NCBI RefSeq assembly: GCF_000340215.1
Contig: NW_006921532.1
Coordinates: 3,981,126 to 4,045,125, forward strand
DNA from: Pseudocercospora fijiensis CIRAD86
Taxonomy: Eukaryota > Ascomycota > Dothideomycetes > Mycosphaerellales > Mycosphaerellaceae
Reading direction: 5' to 3'
DNA: 64,000 bases
Made by a program: the position numbers and the translations under genes. Below, piece by piece: positions 23,127 to 34,737 of the stretch. Position 1 is the stretch's first letter, and each line of letters begins with the position of its first letter. Below the pieces are notes generated by a model. That model did no database searches. It was not told the DNA's origin and saw only the letters and a program-made list of their open reading frames with translations.

Positions 23127-25745
23127 CTACACCTTTCGACGCTTTCCCTTGCCATCCTCCTCTTCTTCCACCCCAGCAAGACGCTCTGTTCCCCGCCATT
23201 CGCTCATCTTCGCCTCGACATCTTCAAACATTTCTTTCGTCGACAATGCCATTCCATCTTCGCCAGGATTGAACATGTATGCATTGGCAAACATGCGATA
23301 TAGCTCCTTCTCGAGCTGGGCTCCATTCACGATTGCCTTGGGAGGTATGACATCTGCGGTGCGTTCGAGCTCGATCGTGCCAGTCGTGGGATCTGATGGA
23401 TCGTCCATGGCCGCTGAAGCAGCCTTGATTGCATGTGTTCCAGCTGTGATTGCGCTTCTGATTGCCTTGAGATGCTGTGGCTGAAGAACAATGTCGCTAT
23501 ATCCTGGCACATCCTTGTCGCGTACTGCCGCATTGAAGTACGCAGCGTGTTTATGGCTGAGTATGTCATTCATCACAGCAGAGGACATCTTTGCGAAGTT
23601 TCGTGTTGCAACGACAATGCTGCTTCGTGGCGGCGGAGTCGAGACAATTTCGTCTTCATGAGCCGATGTCGTTGCTAGTGCAGGGGATTCCTGCCGTTTC
23701 CGCTTGTTATTAGTTGGCGCTGGCTGTGGTTGTAACGTTCCACGGCGTTTGCGAGTGACCATGCCTGTAGTTGAAGTAGAGGGCGCCTGCATTGGATCAG
23801 CTTCTTCTAGCATATTAGCTGGAGTGGATGGCTCTGCCTTGACGCCGTTGCGGCTACCAGGTCGATCATCAGAAGGTGGATATGCTCCAGCTGCAGTACT
23901 GACGGACTGGCTGCGAGTGCTGCGGGCGTATTTGGACTCGTCTGCAGTGGAAGAGACGACACTGTGAGGACTGCGATCTCTCTTGTTGTTTTTCCGGCGA
24001 CTGCTCCGTGTCTTCGAAGCCGGCTCTGCATTAAGCGGCTCTTCTACGGTCGGCACATCCCTCCCTCGCGCCAATCTAGTTGAACGTGCAGGAGATTTGA
24101 CACGCTCCAGTGTAGGACTCAGTGGCTCTGCAACCGGTCTTGGCACTTCTGCGCCAGTAACAACAGGAGACGGCCGATACCCTTCCTTCCAAAGCGGCCT
24201 GATCTTAGGCCGCGGTGGCGTGGCGAGCGCAGCAATGATATCGCTCACCAGACGAACTTGTTGCGGCGGCGGTCGTGGACCCGTCGCTGGCCCGTTATGC
24301 ACATAAGATGAATATGGCGTAGTAGCTTGCACCGGCATGGACGACTGCGAAGGACGATGATGTTGCGGGGCAATTGGCCTAATAGGATCCTGAGGCGCCA
24401 CTTGGAAAGGCTGCATGTACATGCTCTGCTGACCATGACCTGGATGGGGTTGCATGTATGGCTGCTGGTTTGGCACTGGTGGATGGCTAGGATAAGTTGG
24501 AGTCTGCGGCTGCTGGGCTTGGTAGGACGTTCTCCGATCTGGGAATTGCTGTTGTTGGTAATAACCAGCGGGCGGATGCTGATGCATTGGAGTCACAGCG
24601 TATCCTGAATGCGGTGGCGCTGGTTGCACATTACGATGCTGCAGTGGCGGCTGATAATGCGGTTGAGGCGCAAGTGGAGGCGCGTACTGAGCTTGTCGAG
24701 GAGAGCCTGAACGGGGTACTGGCGATGGCGGCGGTAAGGACATGCCGGGTGGAGGTGGCAAAATGGGTCGTGGCGAGGAAGACGGCCTCGACAGAGACTG
24801 CTGCAGCTGAGGACTGTTCATAGACCCTTGGCGTGGATGAGCATGGTGAGGCGGGTATGGAGACTGGTGTGATGTTGGAGGAGTCTGGCTGTATGCATGG
24901 TTGGGTGCATGCGGTGGCATCTGCGGCATCGATTGATGAGGCGGGACACCTGGTATCTTTGGAGGTATGCCAAATCGAGGCGATTGAGGTGCCATCTCCG
25001 AGAGGGGAGGGAGCTTCGTGTTGGATGACGCTCTGCGATGACCTCCCGGACTGTCTTGCGGTTCCGGTCCATGGTTGATCACGGCATCGATCTTCGCTTG
25101 GGAGTATCGTTTCGCCGGAGCCTGTGTGCCATTCTCTGCTGGCATCGGGAGCACCGGACTCGCACTCGCAGACGTTGGCTGCGCGACATGGTCATTTCGT
25201 GCAAGTGCAGGCTGAGTGTGCGCGGTGGAAGACGGCTTGGGCGAGGGTTTCGCTCGCTGCAGACTCTCGTCCCATTGACCGGCCTCTATCTCGGCGATGT
25301 CGCGCTTTGTCTCAGCATATTTGCTCTCGTAGCCTCTGAGTTTGACGACCGTCTTCTCGCGATAACTGGCATACAATCGTTCGACCAGCTGTGGGATCAG
25401 GTGCGAGTGTTGTGCGGCGTCGCTGACAGTCGGCAAGCTGGGACTGGGGGCTTTTCGTTTTCTGGAGCCGGGAGAGACATCGCCATTTGTGAGGTGCGAG
25501 CCGGCGTTGTGCTGTCGGTCCAGGTCGCGCTTGACTTCGTCTTTTAACAGGCCGAGGTAGAGTTCGCGCAGGGCGTCGGGGCTCAAGCGGCCGCTGTCGT
25601 AGGACGGGTCGCTGCGGACCAGTGCAATGCTCTTGAGCTGGTCAGATATGCGGTTGAAGCTGATGGAATGGACGCCGTCGGCGCGCAGGGCCTGAAACAG
25701 CAGCACTTGTTCCAGCTCAGTGTAGGCGGTGACGAGGGAAGTCAT
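23127..25745 (-). CDS. bromodomain protein, Brd8/Bdc1-like (probable NuA4 subunit)
   Basis: Single-exon protein of about 872 residues. The N-terminus (TAYTELEQVLLFQAL.. to about residue 180) resembles the helical N-terminal region of Brd8, followed by a coiled segment (KYAETKRDIAEIEAGQWDESLQ). The middle 400 residues are Pro/Gln/Tyr-rich and disordered. The last 150 residues form a bromodomain: a ZA region around HAAYFNAAVRDKDVPGYSDIV, and helix B/C with FANAYMFNPGEDG, where the Asn before Pro fits the acetyl-lysine-binding Asn. The protein ends in a basic cluster (KGKRRKV), a likely nuclear signal. Brd8 relatives such as fission-yeast Bdc1 sit in the NuA4 acetyltransferase; that role is inferred. 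The frame is open upstream, and an ATG at 25892 would add a Gly/Pro/Ala/Glu repeat; 25745 (MTSLVTAYTELEQ) is preferred because it abuts the conserved region. Confidence 0.82.
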   Translation of the reverse strand: MTSLVTAYTELEQVLLFQALRADGVHSISFNRISDQLKSIALVRSDPSYDSGRLSPDALRELYLGLLKDEVKRDLDRQHNAGSHLTNGDVSPGSRKRKAPSPSLPTVSDAAQHSHLIPQLVERLYASYREKTVVKLRGYESKYAETKRDIAEIEAGQWDESLQRAKPSPKPSSTAHTQPALARNDHVAQPTSASASPVLPMPAENGTQAPAKRYSQAKIDAVINHGPEPQDSPGGHRRASSNTKLPPLSEMAPQSPRFGIPPKIPGVPPHQSMPQMPPHAPNHAYSQTPPTSHQSPYPPHHAHPRQGSMNSPQLQQSLSRPSSSPRPILPPPPGMSLPPPSPVPRSGSPRQAQYAPPLAPQPHYQPPLQHRNVQPAPPHSGYAVTPMHQHPPAGYYQQQQFPDRRTSYQAQQPQTPTYPSHPPVPNQQPYMQPHPGHGQQSMYMQPFQVAPQDPIRPIAPQHHRPSQSSMPVQATTPYSSYVHNGPATGPRPPPQQVRLVSDIIAALATPPRPKIRPLWKEGYRPSPVVTGAEVPRPVAEPLSPTLERVKSPARSTRLARGRDVPTVEEPLNAEPASKTRSSRRKNNKRDRSPHSVVSSTADESKYARSTRSQSVSTAAGAYPPSDDRPGSRNGVKAEPSTPANMLEEADPMQAPSTSTTGMVTRKRRGTLQPQPAPTNNKRKRQESPALATTSAHEDEIVSTPPPRSSIVVATRNFAKMSSAVMNDILSHKHAAYFNAAVRDKDVPGYSDIVLQPQHLKAIRSAITAGTHAIKAASAAMDDPSDPTTGTIELERTADVIPPKAIVNGAQLEKELYRMFANAYMFNPGEDGMALSTKEMFEDVEAKMSEWRGTERLAGVEEEEDGKGKRRKV

Positions 25746-26473
25746 CAACGGCACGGTCGACGGCAGCAGCGACAGCGCCAGCGACGCTGGGCCTGCCTCT
25801 GGTCCTGCCTCTGCCTCTGGTCCTGCCTCTGGTCCTGCTCCTGCTCCCGCTCCTCCGACGAGCTGCACCCGGACTTCGGTCGGCCGGTGCATGCAGTGCA
25901 CTCATGATATGATGATTATGCCGCGCGCGCATCAAATGCGGTGGTTCTTGGCGTCTAGTGGGCGAGCATCGTTTCTGCAGATATGATGGACGTGTGCGGC
26001 GTGGTGGTGTGGGCGTGGGCGTGGGCGTGGGTGTGATGGACGTTGCGATGGTCGCTGGTCGTCGGTCGCGTTCTAATTTGCGCCAAGCCAGCAAAATGAG
26101 TGGAGGCCTCAGGCCGATGTCTTCACACTCCTCCGGCGCTGGTGGTGCTCTGCGGGCACTTGAGTCGGTCGCGACGCCTTTGTGTCTGGACTGCAATGTC
26201 CGACCTTGCGTGGTCCTTGCTCCCATCCCATCAGCCGGACGGACTCCTTTCGAGTTGGGCAAGCAACGACGCACAGATCGCGCGCGTTCCCCTCGTAGAT
26301 CATCACCACCGTCTTGACTATCATCAATAGCAATCATTATCCCACTCGCAACCCCCATTGCTTCGCGCGCTATACCACCTCAACCTTCACCACCAACTCC
26401 TCCACTGAACCTCGCGGCTTGACGTCGTTGCAGGCCTGGCGCTTGCCATCCATCAAGCCGAGTCAATCGCAAC
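25746..26473. promoter_or_regulatory. divergent promoter region with two short tandem repeats
   Basis: This interval separates the leftward bromodomain gene from the rightward coiled-coil gene. It contains an imperfect CCTGCCTCTGGT-type repeat (about 25790-25855) and roughly four copies of GTGGGC at 26009-26031. The first could be coding if the bromodomain protein starts at 25892. Other frames here look like shadows of the repeats. Confidence 0.4.
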
Positions 26474-27126
26474 ATGGCCGATGAAGAACAGCCACAGCCG
26501 CCAGCGCAAACGCAACAGCTGTCTCAAACGCCGCACCAAAAGCTGCCTCGCCCGGAGTCGTGAGTCTCGGTCTGCGACATGGCCTCAATTCGCTCATCTC
26601 TAACACATCCTCTCTAGCACAATTGCGCAGAACTTCGCTGCAGAACTTGACTCCATGTTCGCATTGACCTCCGACCCCGCCGTGGACCACCTGTCGCAAA
26701 AGGTCGAGGAGAAGTGAGCTCTCCTACAACATGCAGAGTGAAGGCGCATGGCACTAATGATAGCAGGAAGCAAACAGTCACCTCCGGCGAACAGACATTA
26801 CAGCAATTGGAAGCGAAACTACGAGAGACTGAAGAACGCTTGGCTCGAGTGTCGAGGGGTAACTCGCCAGCGAGACAAGGGCTGAGGTACTGACGCTCTG
26901 CTTCGTGTCTTCAACCTCACTGGGAGCTGACCGAGCTAGCACGAACGACAGGCAGCCAGCAGCAGCAGCAGCCGACGCGCCTCCAAAGCCCAGTCCCCTG
27001 GCAGGTCAACTTTCGCGACCGCCCACAGCACCGCAGAACGATGACAGACCCACAAATGGCGGGAGTGAATATGTCATGGTAGATCGAAATGACGCCGAAC
27101 AACAGGCACAGCGTGGCTATGGCTAG
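26474..27126 (+). CDS. short coiled-coil protein of unknown function (four exons)
   Basis: I do not recognise the family. Exons 26474-26559, 26618-26713, 26767-26886 and 26940-27126 join consistently in phase 2 at every intron (58, 53 and 53 bp), giving 162 residues. The Gln/Pro-rich N-terminus is followed by TIAQNFAAELDSMFAL and then a 50-residue heptad-like stretch rich in Lys/Glu/Gln (VDHLSQKVEEKKQTV..LEAKLRETEERLARV), a confident coiled coil. The tail is Ala/Pro-rich and ends VMVDRNDAEQQAQRGYG. The regular exon phases and composition argue strongly for a real gene. A structural or complex-assembly role is a guess. It shares a promoter region with the bromodomain gene. Confidence 0.7.
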
Positions 27127-27335
27127 AAGTCATTCAGCAGGAGGAAGAAGCGAATTGGGGAGCTTGCACATCAGCGCATGAGCTTGACACAGCTTGATAG
27201 CGGAGGCTATGCATTCATTTCGCACATGACAGCTTGGGCGCGCATGCACATTGTGGATTATTGCCTTCGGCCATGCTACCACCACGGTGACCTACTCGCC
27301 AAATGCCCTGATCGCATTTGATGCCGGCACCCGCG

Positions 27336-28058
27336 CTACCTTTCGCTGCGAATCTCTTTCATCACACCATGCTCGACGAGATACCGAAACACGCCCTCGT
27401 AATCTGTCTCCGTGAATCTGCGTTGGTCATTTCTGGCAAAATGCAGCACCACTTCCACAACATCAGCCTTCCAGGAATTCAAATCCTTCCACTCCTGACA
27501 CTCGCGACTTATTGGCACCCTGTCCAGTCGCTTGCGCAATTCCTCCTTGAAGATCATGCTTTCTATCAGCTTCGCATCCATTTCACAGATGAATTCAAAA
27601 GCCGCAAGCATGATGAGTGGCGCTAGAGCATGACCCGCGATGCTAACATCTCTCCTGAAAGATAACACACGCTTTGCGTACCACTCACACAGCTTCGCGA
27701 TGATCTGGCGCTGGTTAACCTCTATACGTCGTGCGGAATGCTTGGGTAGACTGGTCGCCGGCTTCGAATCCGAGTCCAGGTTCATCGAACGAAAGAGTCT
27801 CTCTGCAATCTTCGCAGCATGGTCCTTGTACTCTAGCCGGCTTAGCTGATATGGTGCATACAAGGCATCATCTTCGAGTAGCCCAGTTTGGTACTTTGCC
27901 GCCCGATCTTGCATAGCTGTGAGAATCTCGTATTGCTGCTCTGATAACCCCTCCGCGTATTTGGTGAGCCGATGCAACTTCCTGGTGAGCGCAATCAGAG
28001 CATGCAGGTCGCTTCCTGCGACTTGCTCATTGTTTCCAGTCGTGTTGCTTCTGTCCAT
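27336..28058 (-). CDS. hypothetical protein, 240 residues
   Basis: Single-exon frame from the ATG at 28058. The composition is protein-like and mostly helical: a heptad-like N-terminal part (DLHALIALTRKLHRLTKYAE), a basic middle around RRIEVNQRQIIAKLCEWYAKRV, one moderately hydrophobic helix (HALAPLIMLAAFEFICEM) and an amphipathic C-terminus. No domain is recognised, and no signal peptide. It lies immediately left of the RIP-mutated block, yet its own sequence keeps normal CpA and TpG content. Probably lineage-specific; function unknown. Confidence 0.55.
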   Translation of the reverse strand: MDRSNTTGNNEQVAGSDLHALIALTRKLHRLTKYAEGLSEQQYEILTAMQDRAAKYQTGLLEDDALYAPYQLSRLEYKDHAAKIAERLFRSMNLDSDSKPATSLPKHSARRIEVNQRQIIAKLCEWYAKRVLSFRRDVSIAGHALAPLIMLAAFEFICEMDAKLIESMIFKEELRKRLDRVPISRECQEWKDLNSWKADVVEVVLHFARNDQRRFTETDYEGVFRYLVEHGVMKEIRSER

Positions 28059-28489
28059 TGTGCTTGTTGATCATTTGAAGCCAAGGACATGATTCTGAAC
28101 AGCGTCTTGAAGTTGAGATTCCTGTTGTCGGACAATGTCTCTGGAGTTGATATTTGAGCATGTGGATTCGCTGTCGATCGTCCAGTGGTCCTGCGTATTT
28201 ACAAAGTCCAATGGGATTGCATCCAGACTGTCGTGTCAGTGAAAGCTCTAGCTCGAAACATAATTATTACAGTCTCCCAATCGCAGCATGAAAGTCTAGT
28301 TTGTTGTTCTTCAGTTCTCAACCAAAAGACGATTCAGTTATGACGATGGGAGAACAGAGGTGACATGGCATGGGGAATTTTCGTTCGGCTTGCCGGCGGC
28401 TCACAAAGGTTGCCGAGATGCTCCAGTTGAGCTACCTCCCATCAGGCTTGTGGGCATGAAGAATCAAACTGCGACCGAGTGTACGTGAT
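28059..28489. other. unique-sequence flank of the RIP island
   Basis: Promoter side of the gene at 27336-28058. Base composition is normal up to about 28490, where CpA and TpG become scarce. No gene seen. Confidence 0.4.
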
Positions 28490-28609
28490 AGATTAGTAAT
28501 TAGGGCTAGCTTCCGAACTTTCCGACCAGCCAATTACAAACACACCTAATAATTCTTCGCCTATAAGCCTGAGAACAAGCCGTGCTAAACCAGCCTGCGA
28601 CGTACTACT

Positions 28610-28640
28610 TTTTCGCGACTACGCAAATATAACAATCTAA
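28610..28640. repeat. left copy of a 13+9 bp bipartite direct repeat
   Basis: TTTTCGCGACTAC, nine variable bases, then ACAATCTAA. The same two blocks with the same spacing and orientation recur at 39053-39083, just inside the other end of the island. Confidence 0.7.
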
Positions 28641-29084
28641 ATAGCGGAGATTGTAGCCCTGCTAATTACGCTTTATTCTACCTACTAAACAAGTCTATGC
28701 GACGTTAGCGCGTTGAGTTTTCGCCATTCTGCTAAGCCGACTCGACTATAGCTATCTAGATTGCTAGGCGGCTAGCTACACTGCTAGAAACACCTTAACA
28801 TATAATATACCGCATCGCCTAGCTAATACTTAGAGGTCCTTCTCCTAACGCCGGTAATTATTGTTTAGATAGGCGAAAATTCCGTCCGACGCCTACTAAC
28901 CGCTCTATAGCCTTCGAGGGTAATCGATAACCTTCCTATAGCCGACTCGATACTTCGAGGTCCTTCGTAGACTATTTCTAAATATCTTTTGTGTATAGCA
29001 TAAGTCTATCCGAGGTATGCTTATTAAGTTGCTACTATATAGCAGACGCGACTCTAAAGCTAAGGTTAAAACACCTAAAAGTCG

Positions 29085-29275
29085 CTACTAGTACTACTAC
29101 TACAGCTAGGAGACCGCTACTACTACCGCTACTACTATAGCTAAGAGACCGCTGCTACTATAGCTGCTACTATAGCTAAGAGACCGCTGCTACTATAGCT
29201 ACTAGTACCGCTGCTAGCACCGCTGCTACTATAGCTACTAGTACCGCTGCTAGTACCGCTACTACCGCTACTAAT
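29085..29275. repeat. degenerate CTA/GCT trinucleotide tract
   Basis: About 190 bp of imperfect CTACTA, GCTACT and GCTGCTA units interspersed with AGCTAAGAGACCG motifs, directly upstream of the ATG of the rightward dead frame. Confidence 0.8.
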
Positions 29276-32200
29276 ATGTCGAGCGACGATCTATCCTCCT
29301 TAACCTCGGTTCTACTATCTAATAATGACCTAGTCGGTAGTGCTGTCGCCTATAACTATAATAAGAATATAACCGGCCTAGACGACGATGCTGCTTTACC
29401 TAGAGGACCTAAGGAATAGACTGTTCTTATAGGCGTATAGACCGATCTACTAATCTATCTAAGCAGCGGCGGCATTCTCTCTAACCCTCTAGATCAATTA
29501 GTTAGACTAGCCGGGATAGATAAGATTAGTAACTTCTAGGATAAGGTATCCGTAGATAAAGACCTTAGCGAGGAGGATAAAGAGATGTCCGACGATAAGG
29601 AAGATCTCGAGCTTCGCGACAGTAACGAAGAAGATAGTGATAAAGATAGTGATAAAGCTAGCGAAGAAGATAGTAAAGAGGCAGACTAGCCTCTTACCGA
29701 AGAAGAGCGCCTTATAGCGGCCGCTCGCGGGAAGAGGAACCGCGATAAGTACTATAAAGAGATTAAGGAGCTTATAAATAAGCATAAGATTACTATACCG
29801 TACCTTGTAAAGTTCCTAGTTAGCAAGCTAGGCAAGAAGGCCTAGTAGGACGTAACCTAGGATCAACTACGCGTCTTAACAAGGCGATCTAAGCGGTATA
29901 ATAGAAACCTTAAGTCTCTCCTCGATGCCTTCCTAGAAGAACGCCTATTTAGCGCTCGTGTTATACGTGCAGAGCTTAAGACCCTTATCGGCAAGGATCT
30001 CTTTAGTACCTACTATCTAGAATTTAGCTATGCCGAATTCGACCTTACCGATATAGATAGTATTATTTATTAGTATGCCCCGACATAGCATTAGCTTCTT
30101 AGCTAGGACCTTCTCCCTAATGTCCGAAAGAACACCGCCTAGTACTAGGAAACCTTCTAGGACAGGTACAATGTTATCCGGAAGCGTACTACGATAATTA
30201 TATCGCAAATCCTTTTCTTAATAGCTTATATCAATGCCTCTTTCTTCCCGAAGGCCCTTAGCATCTTTCTCGTTAGTAATAGAGCAAGCCGGAGAGTTCT
30301 CGAGTGCCTAAATAGCCTTAGCCTTGTCCCCTCGTACCGCACTATACAGATCCTAATAGGTAAGAATGTAGAAATCCAGATGCAGAAGATTAGCGAGTTA
30401 GCTAACGACCCGAAGAAGTAGAGCAGTAAGACTATCGATAATTTTAATCGCATATAGACCTATATAGTCTAGCGGAGTAGTGAAACTAATAAGATGCTTA
30501 GTATTACAATATCGTACCTTATAGAGAACAAGTACATTCTAGAGGGCGGGTTAAAGAAAGGCATAATCTACTACGACAAGCCTCTAGATCTAGACGATAT
30601 CTTTAAGAATATATACGAGGATAAAGCCTATATACAGATCCTAAGGAACCTAGCCGATCCGACTGCTAACGGCGAGACTGCTAACGGCGGGCCTAAGACC
30701 ATTGAGATTACGGAGATTAGCAAGAAGACTGCCTTATTCTATATCGATAAGGCTATCGCATATACTTTCCCGAAAGCCGTTAAAGCTGTGTTTAAGAAGG
30801 AGGCGGCAGAGGCTAGTAACGACGATAACGATAGTAATGCCGTTAGTCGTCTAAAGTAGCTAGTTATCGATAAGATGCCGGCGACACAGACTAAGGTGCT
30901 TTCTATACTACTATCCTTTAATAATAAGGCTACGATTGTAGGCATATATATAGTCTAGGATAATATCCTTCTTAACTTTATAGACCTAGATCGAGATAAG
31001 GACTTTAAAAACGGACCTAATGGACCGCTAATTATCTGCAATAGCGACTAGATAACTGTTCTACGCGGCCTTTCTGTCCGTAATAAGAGTGTTGAGAGCG
31101 ACGATACGTACGACAAGCGAGACAATCTCTTGTTCTCTCCTGCCTAGTTCTATACTATAATAAACTGCGGCCTTACATTGCTACGGACCTATTAGGACAA
31201 TAATAGAGATAGGGAGCTATTGCCAGTATCCTAGACGTTAAAGGCTAATGCTGCCTTTTAGTATAGAGACAATAAGATTAGCAAGGACAAGGCTAAGTTC
31301 TTCGAGGTTCAGTAGCTATTAAAGACGAGCTTCCGATCTCGCATTGTCGGTCTCGTTATTTAGTAGCTTATCGATGAAGGCCGAGTCATTATCGCTAGCT
31401 AGGATAATCGTATAGAAATAGTAGAGGCCGCTATCTCTCGACTTACTCGCGATTAGTATATCTATCTTGTCGACAAGATATATAACGATACGTTATCTCC
31501 GTCTGCCTAGCGCGGCTAACCTAGAACAGATCCGCAGTTTACGACAATATCTCGAATACTAAAGGAGATTGAGTAATTCCTTACGTTGCGTAAGTCTATC
31601 CGTAATATAGATATTGGCTATCTTCGTAGATTAGTCGACTTCCTAATCCTATTATTCTTTAGTGCTCGTTAGGGCAATTATAGCCGCCTAATAACCTACC
31701 TACGCTAGCTGCTCGGTCCTAGTGCTGATCTAGTAGCACAAAAGGCAATCCTAACATTAAGTGTAATCTCTATAAACGGTAACAAGGGATATACTGTCGC
31801 AGCTAATAAGTGTCTTAAGCTCTATAATTACGAGTACTCTAAGGACATCAACCGATACGCTAATTCGACCTATAATATATAGGCTATATTTAAGAAGGTA
31901 GCATTAAACCGGGAGCTATCTAGAGTCTTACGCACTATAATAACTAATATAACTAGGATCAAGCTAAGCAGCTACTACACCTATAAGGACACCTCTATCG
32001 ACGTATTTAGCAGAGCCGAGAAGCTGTACTCTAATGGATATACAAAGCTATACGGAAACCCTAGTAGCAACGTCTCTAATAATATCTAGCAGCTCGGAGG
32101 CATGCAGATCTTAGAAAAGGTAGCCGACTTTAACGAGGGTAATACGTAGTATTATTAGGGTCGTAGTACCGTATCGATAGACGAGGAGATAGAGGCTGCT

Positions 32201-32380
32201 ACTATTGCTAGTCGTATAGCTACCGGTAATCTTAGTACTATCGAAGACTCTACTATTAATACTAGCGACTCTATATAGGCTAATGCGGTCGATCGGCGTA
32301 ATAGATGGCTAGGAGACGAGCAGGGAGACGAGTAGGGAGACGAGGCGCTACCGACTACCTATCTTAACGAGCTTAACTAA
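29276..32380 (+). pseudogene. RIP-inactivated long frame, DUF6589-like (transposon-associated)
   Basis: One continuous frame of 1,034 codons from an ATG at 29276 to a TAA at 32378-32380, interrupted by roughly 40 in-frame stops. Nearly all are TAG and two are TAA, exactly what C-to-T change at CpA makes of CAG, CAA and (on the other strand) TGG. No frameshift is needed anywhere. The N-terminal third is acidic (Asp/Glu/Lys/Ser runs), then a basic region. The central part reads PKALSIFLVSNRASRRVLECL then LVPSYRTI and, after a short gap, a DNFN motif. That order resembles DUF6589 proteins of fungal mobile DNA; the family call is from memory and moderate at best. Convergent with the helicase at 35750-38665. 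Confidence 0.6.
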
Positions 32381-32494
32381 GAGGGTAACACATTTGGTAT
32401 ATAGAAATCTAACCTGCTGTATCTATCGCTTAGCTACCGTTCCTTGCTATGCTAATTAACATAGGCTGTTAGCTTCTAGTGCTACTATAGCTTC

Positions 32495-32715
32495 ATCTTC
32501 TAGTGCTTTATCTTCTAGTGCTAGGCGTACGATAATAGCTTAATAGCTAGCTAGGCCAGGCGTACGATGATTGCTTAATAGCTAGCTAGGCTAGGCGTAC
32601 GATAATTGCTTAATAGCTAGCTACGAAGGGTTTAGCTAGGCGTACGATAATAGCTTAATAGCTAGCTAGGCTAGGCGTACGATAATTGCTTAATAGCTAG
32701 CTACGAAGCTAGGCG
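32495..32715. repeat. tandem array of about 37-bp units
   Basis: Around five imperfect copies of GGCGTACGATAATAGCTTAA followed by TAGCTAGCTAGGC or a TACGAAG variant, just past the end of the rightward dead gene. Confidence 0.8.
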
Positions 32716-33284
32716 TACAATGCCTCTAGTCGCTAGCAATTCTAGCCTTAGGCATTCGACTAGCAGTCGGCGGCTATTGCGTTAAAAGTGCGATAATGTA
32801 TAGCCGTTATTATTGCCTTGCTATTATAGCTAAATGGCGCAATCCTATTAGTAGAGGCAAACCTTACCTACGATGCGCTAATATAGACCTACGCTTCCTA
32901 GTTTAACTTCTTCGTCTTCTTCTTCTTCTATATATACTAATATACTAACACCCCTAGCAATATACTAGCTATCGGCTTCTAATAGCAACAGTGTCGATAC
33001 CTCTTTATCGCATATAGGTAGCTCTATAGCGATTAACACCATTCCTTGCTAGTTCTACGACTTGCTACCGATAGAGCCGCTTGTCTAATAGTTAAGGTTC
33101 CTCGATCGGTAGAGTTTGTTTAGTCCTTCTTTTAAGGTCTCCGATAGGCTTTGTCGACGCAAGACGTTGCGAAGGCGACTCTCCTAGCGAGTAGGTATAC
33201 TATAGCTTTAGCGGGCGTCGACTGCGCATTTAACCGAAAGAGTATAGTTTTTGTTAGAACATCGCAGAGGTCTTAGATAGATTG

Positions 33285-33480
33285 GCGGAGGTAAAAACTC
33301 TTTAGTAAGGTACACCTATAATACGGCTAACGGTCTAACTCGGTAAAAACTCTTTAGTAAGGTACACCTTAAGTAGCGGCTCGATAGCGACTCTCCTACT
33401 AAGTAGGTTAGTTCGTAGTATTGCTACAGGCCTAACTCGGTAAAAACTCTTTAGTAAGGTATACCTTAAGTAGCGGCTAC
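33285..33480. repeat. three dispersed copies of a GTAAAAACTCTTTAGTAAGG unit
   Basis: Three near-identical 28-bp copies ending in GGTAYACCT, spaced about 60-100 bp apart and followed in two cases by TAAGTAGCGGCT. Confidence 0.8.
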
Positions 33481-33689
33481 AGGCTTCCTACGTTCGGATT
33501 CTTTATAGGATAATAGCTCTTAAGAACGCATCTAGTTAAGTCGGCGTAACGCCTTCGTTAGGACTATTAGTTATAATAACCTTAGTCGTTGCGTAAGGGC
33601 CTCTAGTGTACTCAAGCCCGAAGGCGCTTAGTCTTAGTCTTTACTGCTACTATACGACTATAGCCCTTTACGTATTAAGACTGCTATTC

Positions 33690-33800
33690 GACTGTAGTGC
33701 GCCTCCCCTTCTAGTAAGCGCATTAAGACTGTTATCCGACTATAGTGCGCCTCCTCTTCTAGTAAGCGTATTAACATTGCTATACGACTATAACGCGCTC
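33690..33800. repeat. two to three copies of an approximately 48-bp unit
   Basis: The unit contains GCGCCTCC, CTTCTAGTAAGCG and ATTAAGACTGTTA; copies differ at RIP-type positions. Confidence 0.65.
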
Positions 33801-34282
33801 GACAACCTTTTTTTTCGCGGTGTCTCTAATACTAAGGGCGCGGTTACACTCTATTATTGTCTAGGTACTAATAAGTGTCGCTTTAGCGATCGCTGTCGTG
33901 TTTCGCTTAATAAGTCCCTTCCTATATACCTCGCGTACTATAGTTAGTAATGGAATGCGTTAATTGTTACGTATTGCGCGTAGCATATAGGCTATATATA
34001 ATGCTAGTATGCTTCGGAGTGTATGCTTCTATAGCCGCTTAGTGCCGCTAGTTAATTAGATCCCCGGACGCTACTATTCGTTTTCTCTGCCTTGTATAGT
34101 AACTAGTTATCGGAATAATCGTTCTAGAGAGAGTCTGAGTAATAGAGGGCGTTAACGTAAGAGGGCTATCGTGGCTTCTCGAAGGGTGCTTTTACGAGCG
34201 CTCGATATATGTTATCGCCCTACGTATCTATCCTTGCCGTATATATTATAGTGCTAATAGCTGCGGTGCAATGAGTATAGTA

Positions 34283-34386
34283 CTAGTCTCGCTAGTCTCG
34301 CTAGTCTCGCTAGTCTCGCTAGTCTCGCTAGTCTCGCTAGTCTCGCTAGTCTCGCTAGTCTCGCTAGTCTCGCTAGTCTCGCTAGT
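34283..34386. repeat. 9-bp minisatellite, about 11.5 copies of CTAGTCTCG
   Basis: Exact tandem repeat. On the minus strand it would read as a Leu-Ala-Arg repeat, but there is no gene around it. Confidence 0.97.
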
Positions 34387-34737
34387 AACTTCTCGCTAGT
34401 GTTAGTGCCTAAGGCGGCCGTCGTTATCGTGTTAGACACTTTTGTTAGCGCTATTTGCTAGAAACGCGCTAAATCGACGTATCTCGCTATATTAGTAATG
34501 CTATTGTAAAAGTCGTAAAGTCGGTATTATAAATGCGCGGAAGGAAGCAGCTATAACGTTTAATCTTACTAATTAAGCGCTCTGCTATACTAAATCCGGG
34601 GTCTTAGCGGGACTCGGCATCCTTGTCGCTTCCTCGAATTTACGCTTCTCGCCTAGCTCTTATATGCTATCGACACCTACGACTATCTATACCTACGACT
34701 ATCTACAAACCCTTATCGTAAAGATTACGATAGAAAA

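Noticed and set aside
29276..32380. Amber (TAG) reassignment to an amino acid, suggested by a long frame with almost only TAG stops
   Set aside because: Neighbouring intact genes use TAG as a normal stop and do not contain internal TAG. The same block shows CpA/TpG depletion throughout, on both strands and in non-coding repeats, which RIP explains fully.
33606..33947. 113-codon frame in the RIP island as a gene
   Set aside because: It spans a 48-bp tandem repeat, is full of Leu/Tyr from RIP-biased codons and has no motif.
34283..34386. Leu-Ala-Arg repeat protein on the minus strand
   Set aside because: It is a translation of a 9-bp minisatellite with no gene signals around it and sits inside RIP-mutated non-coding sequence.
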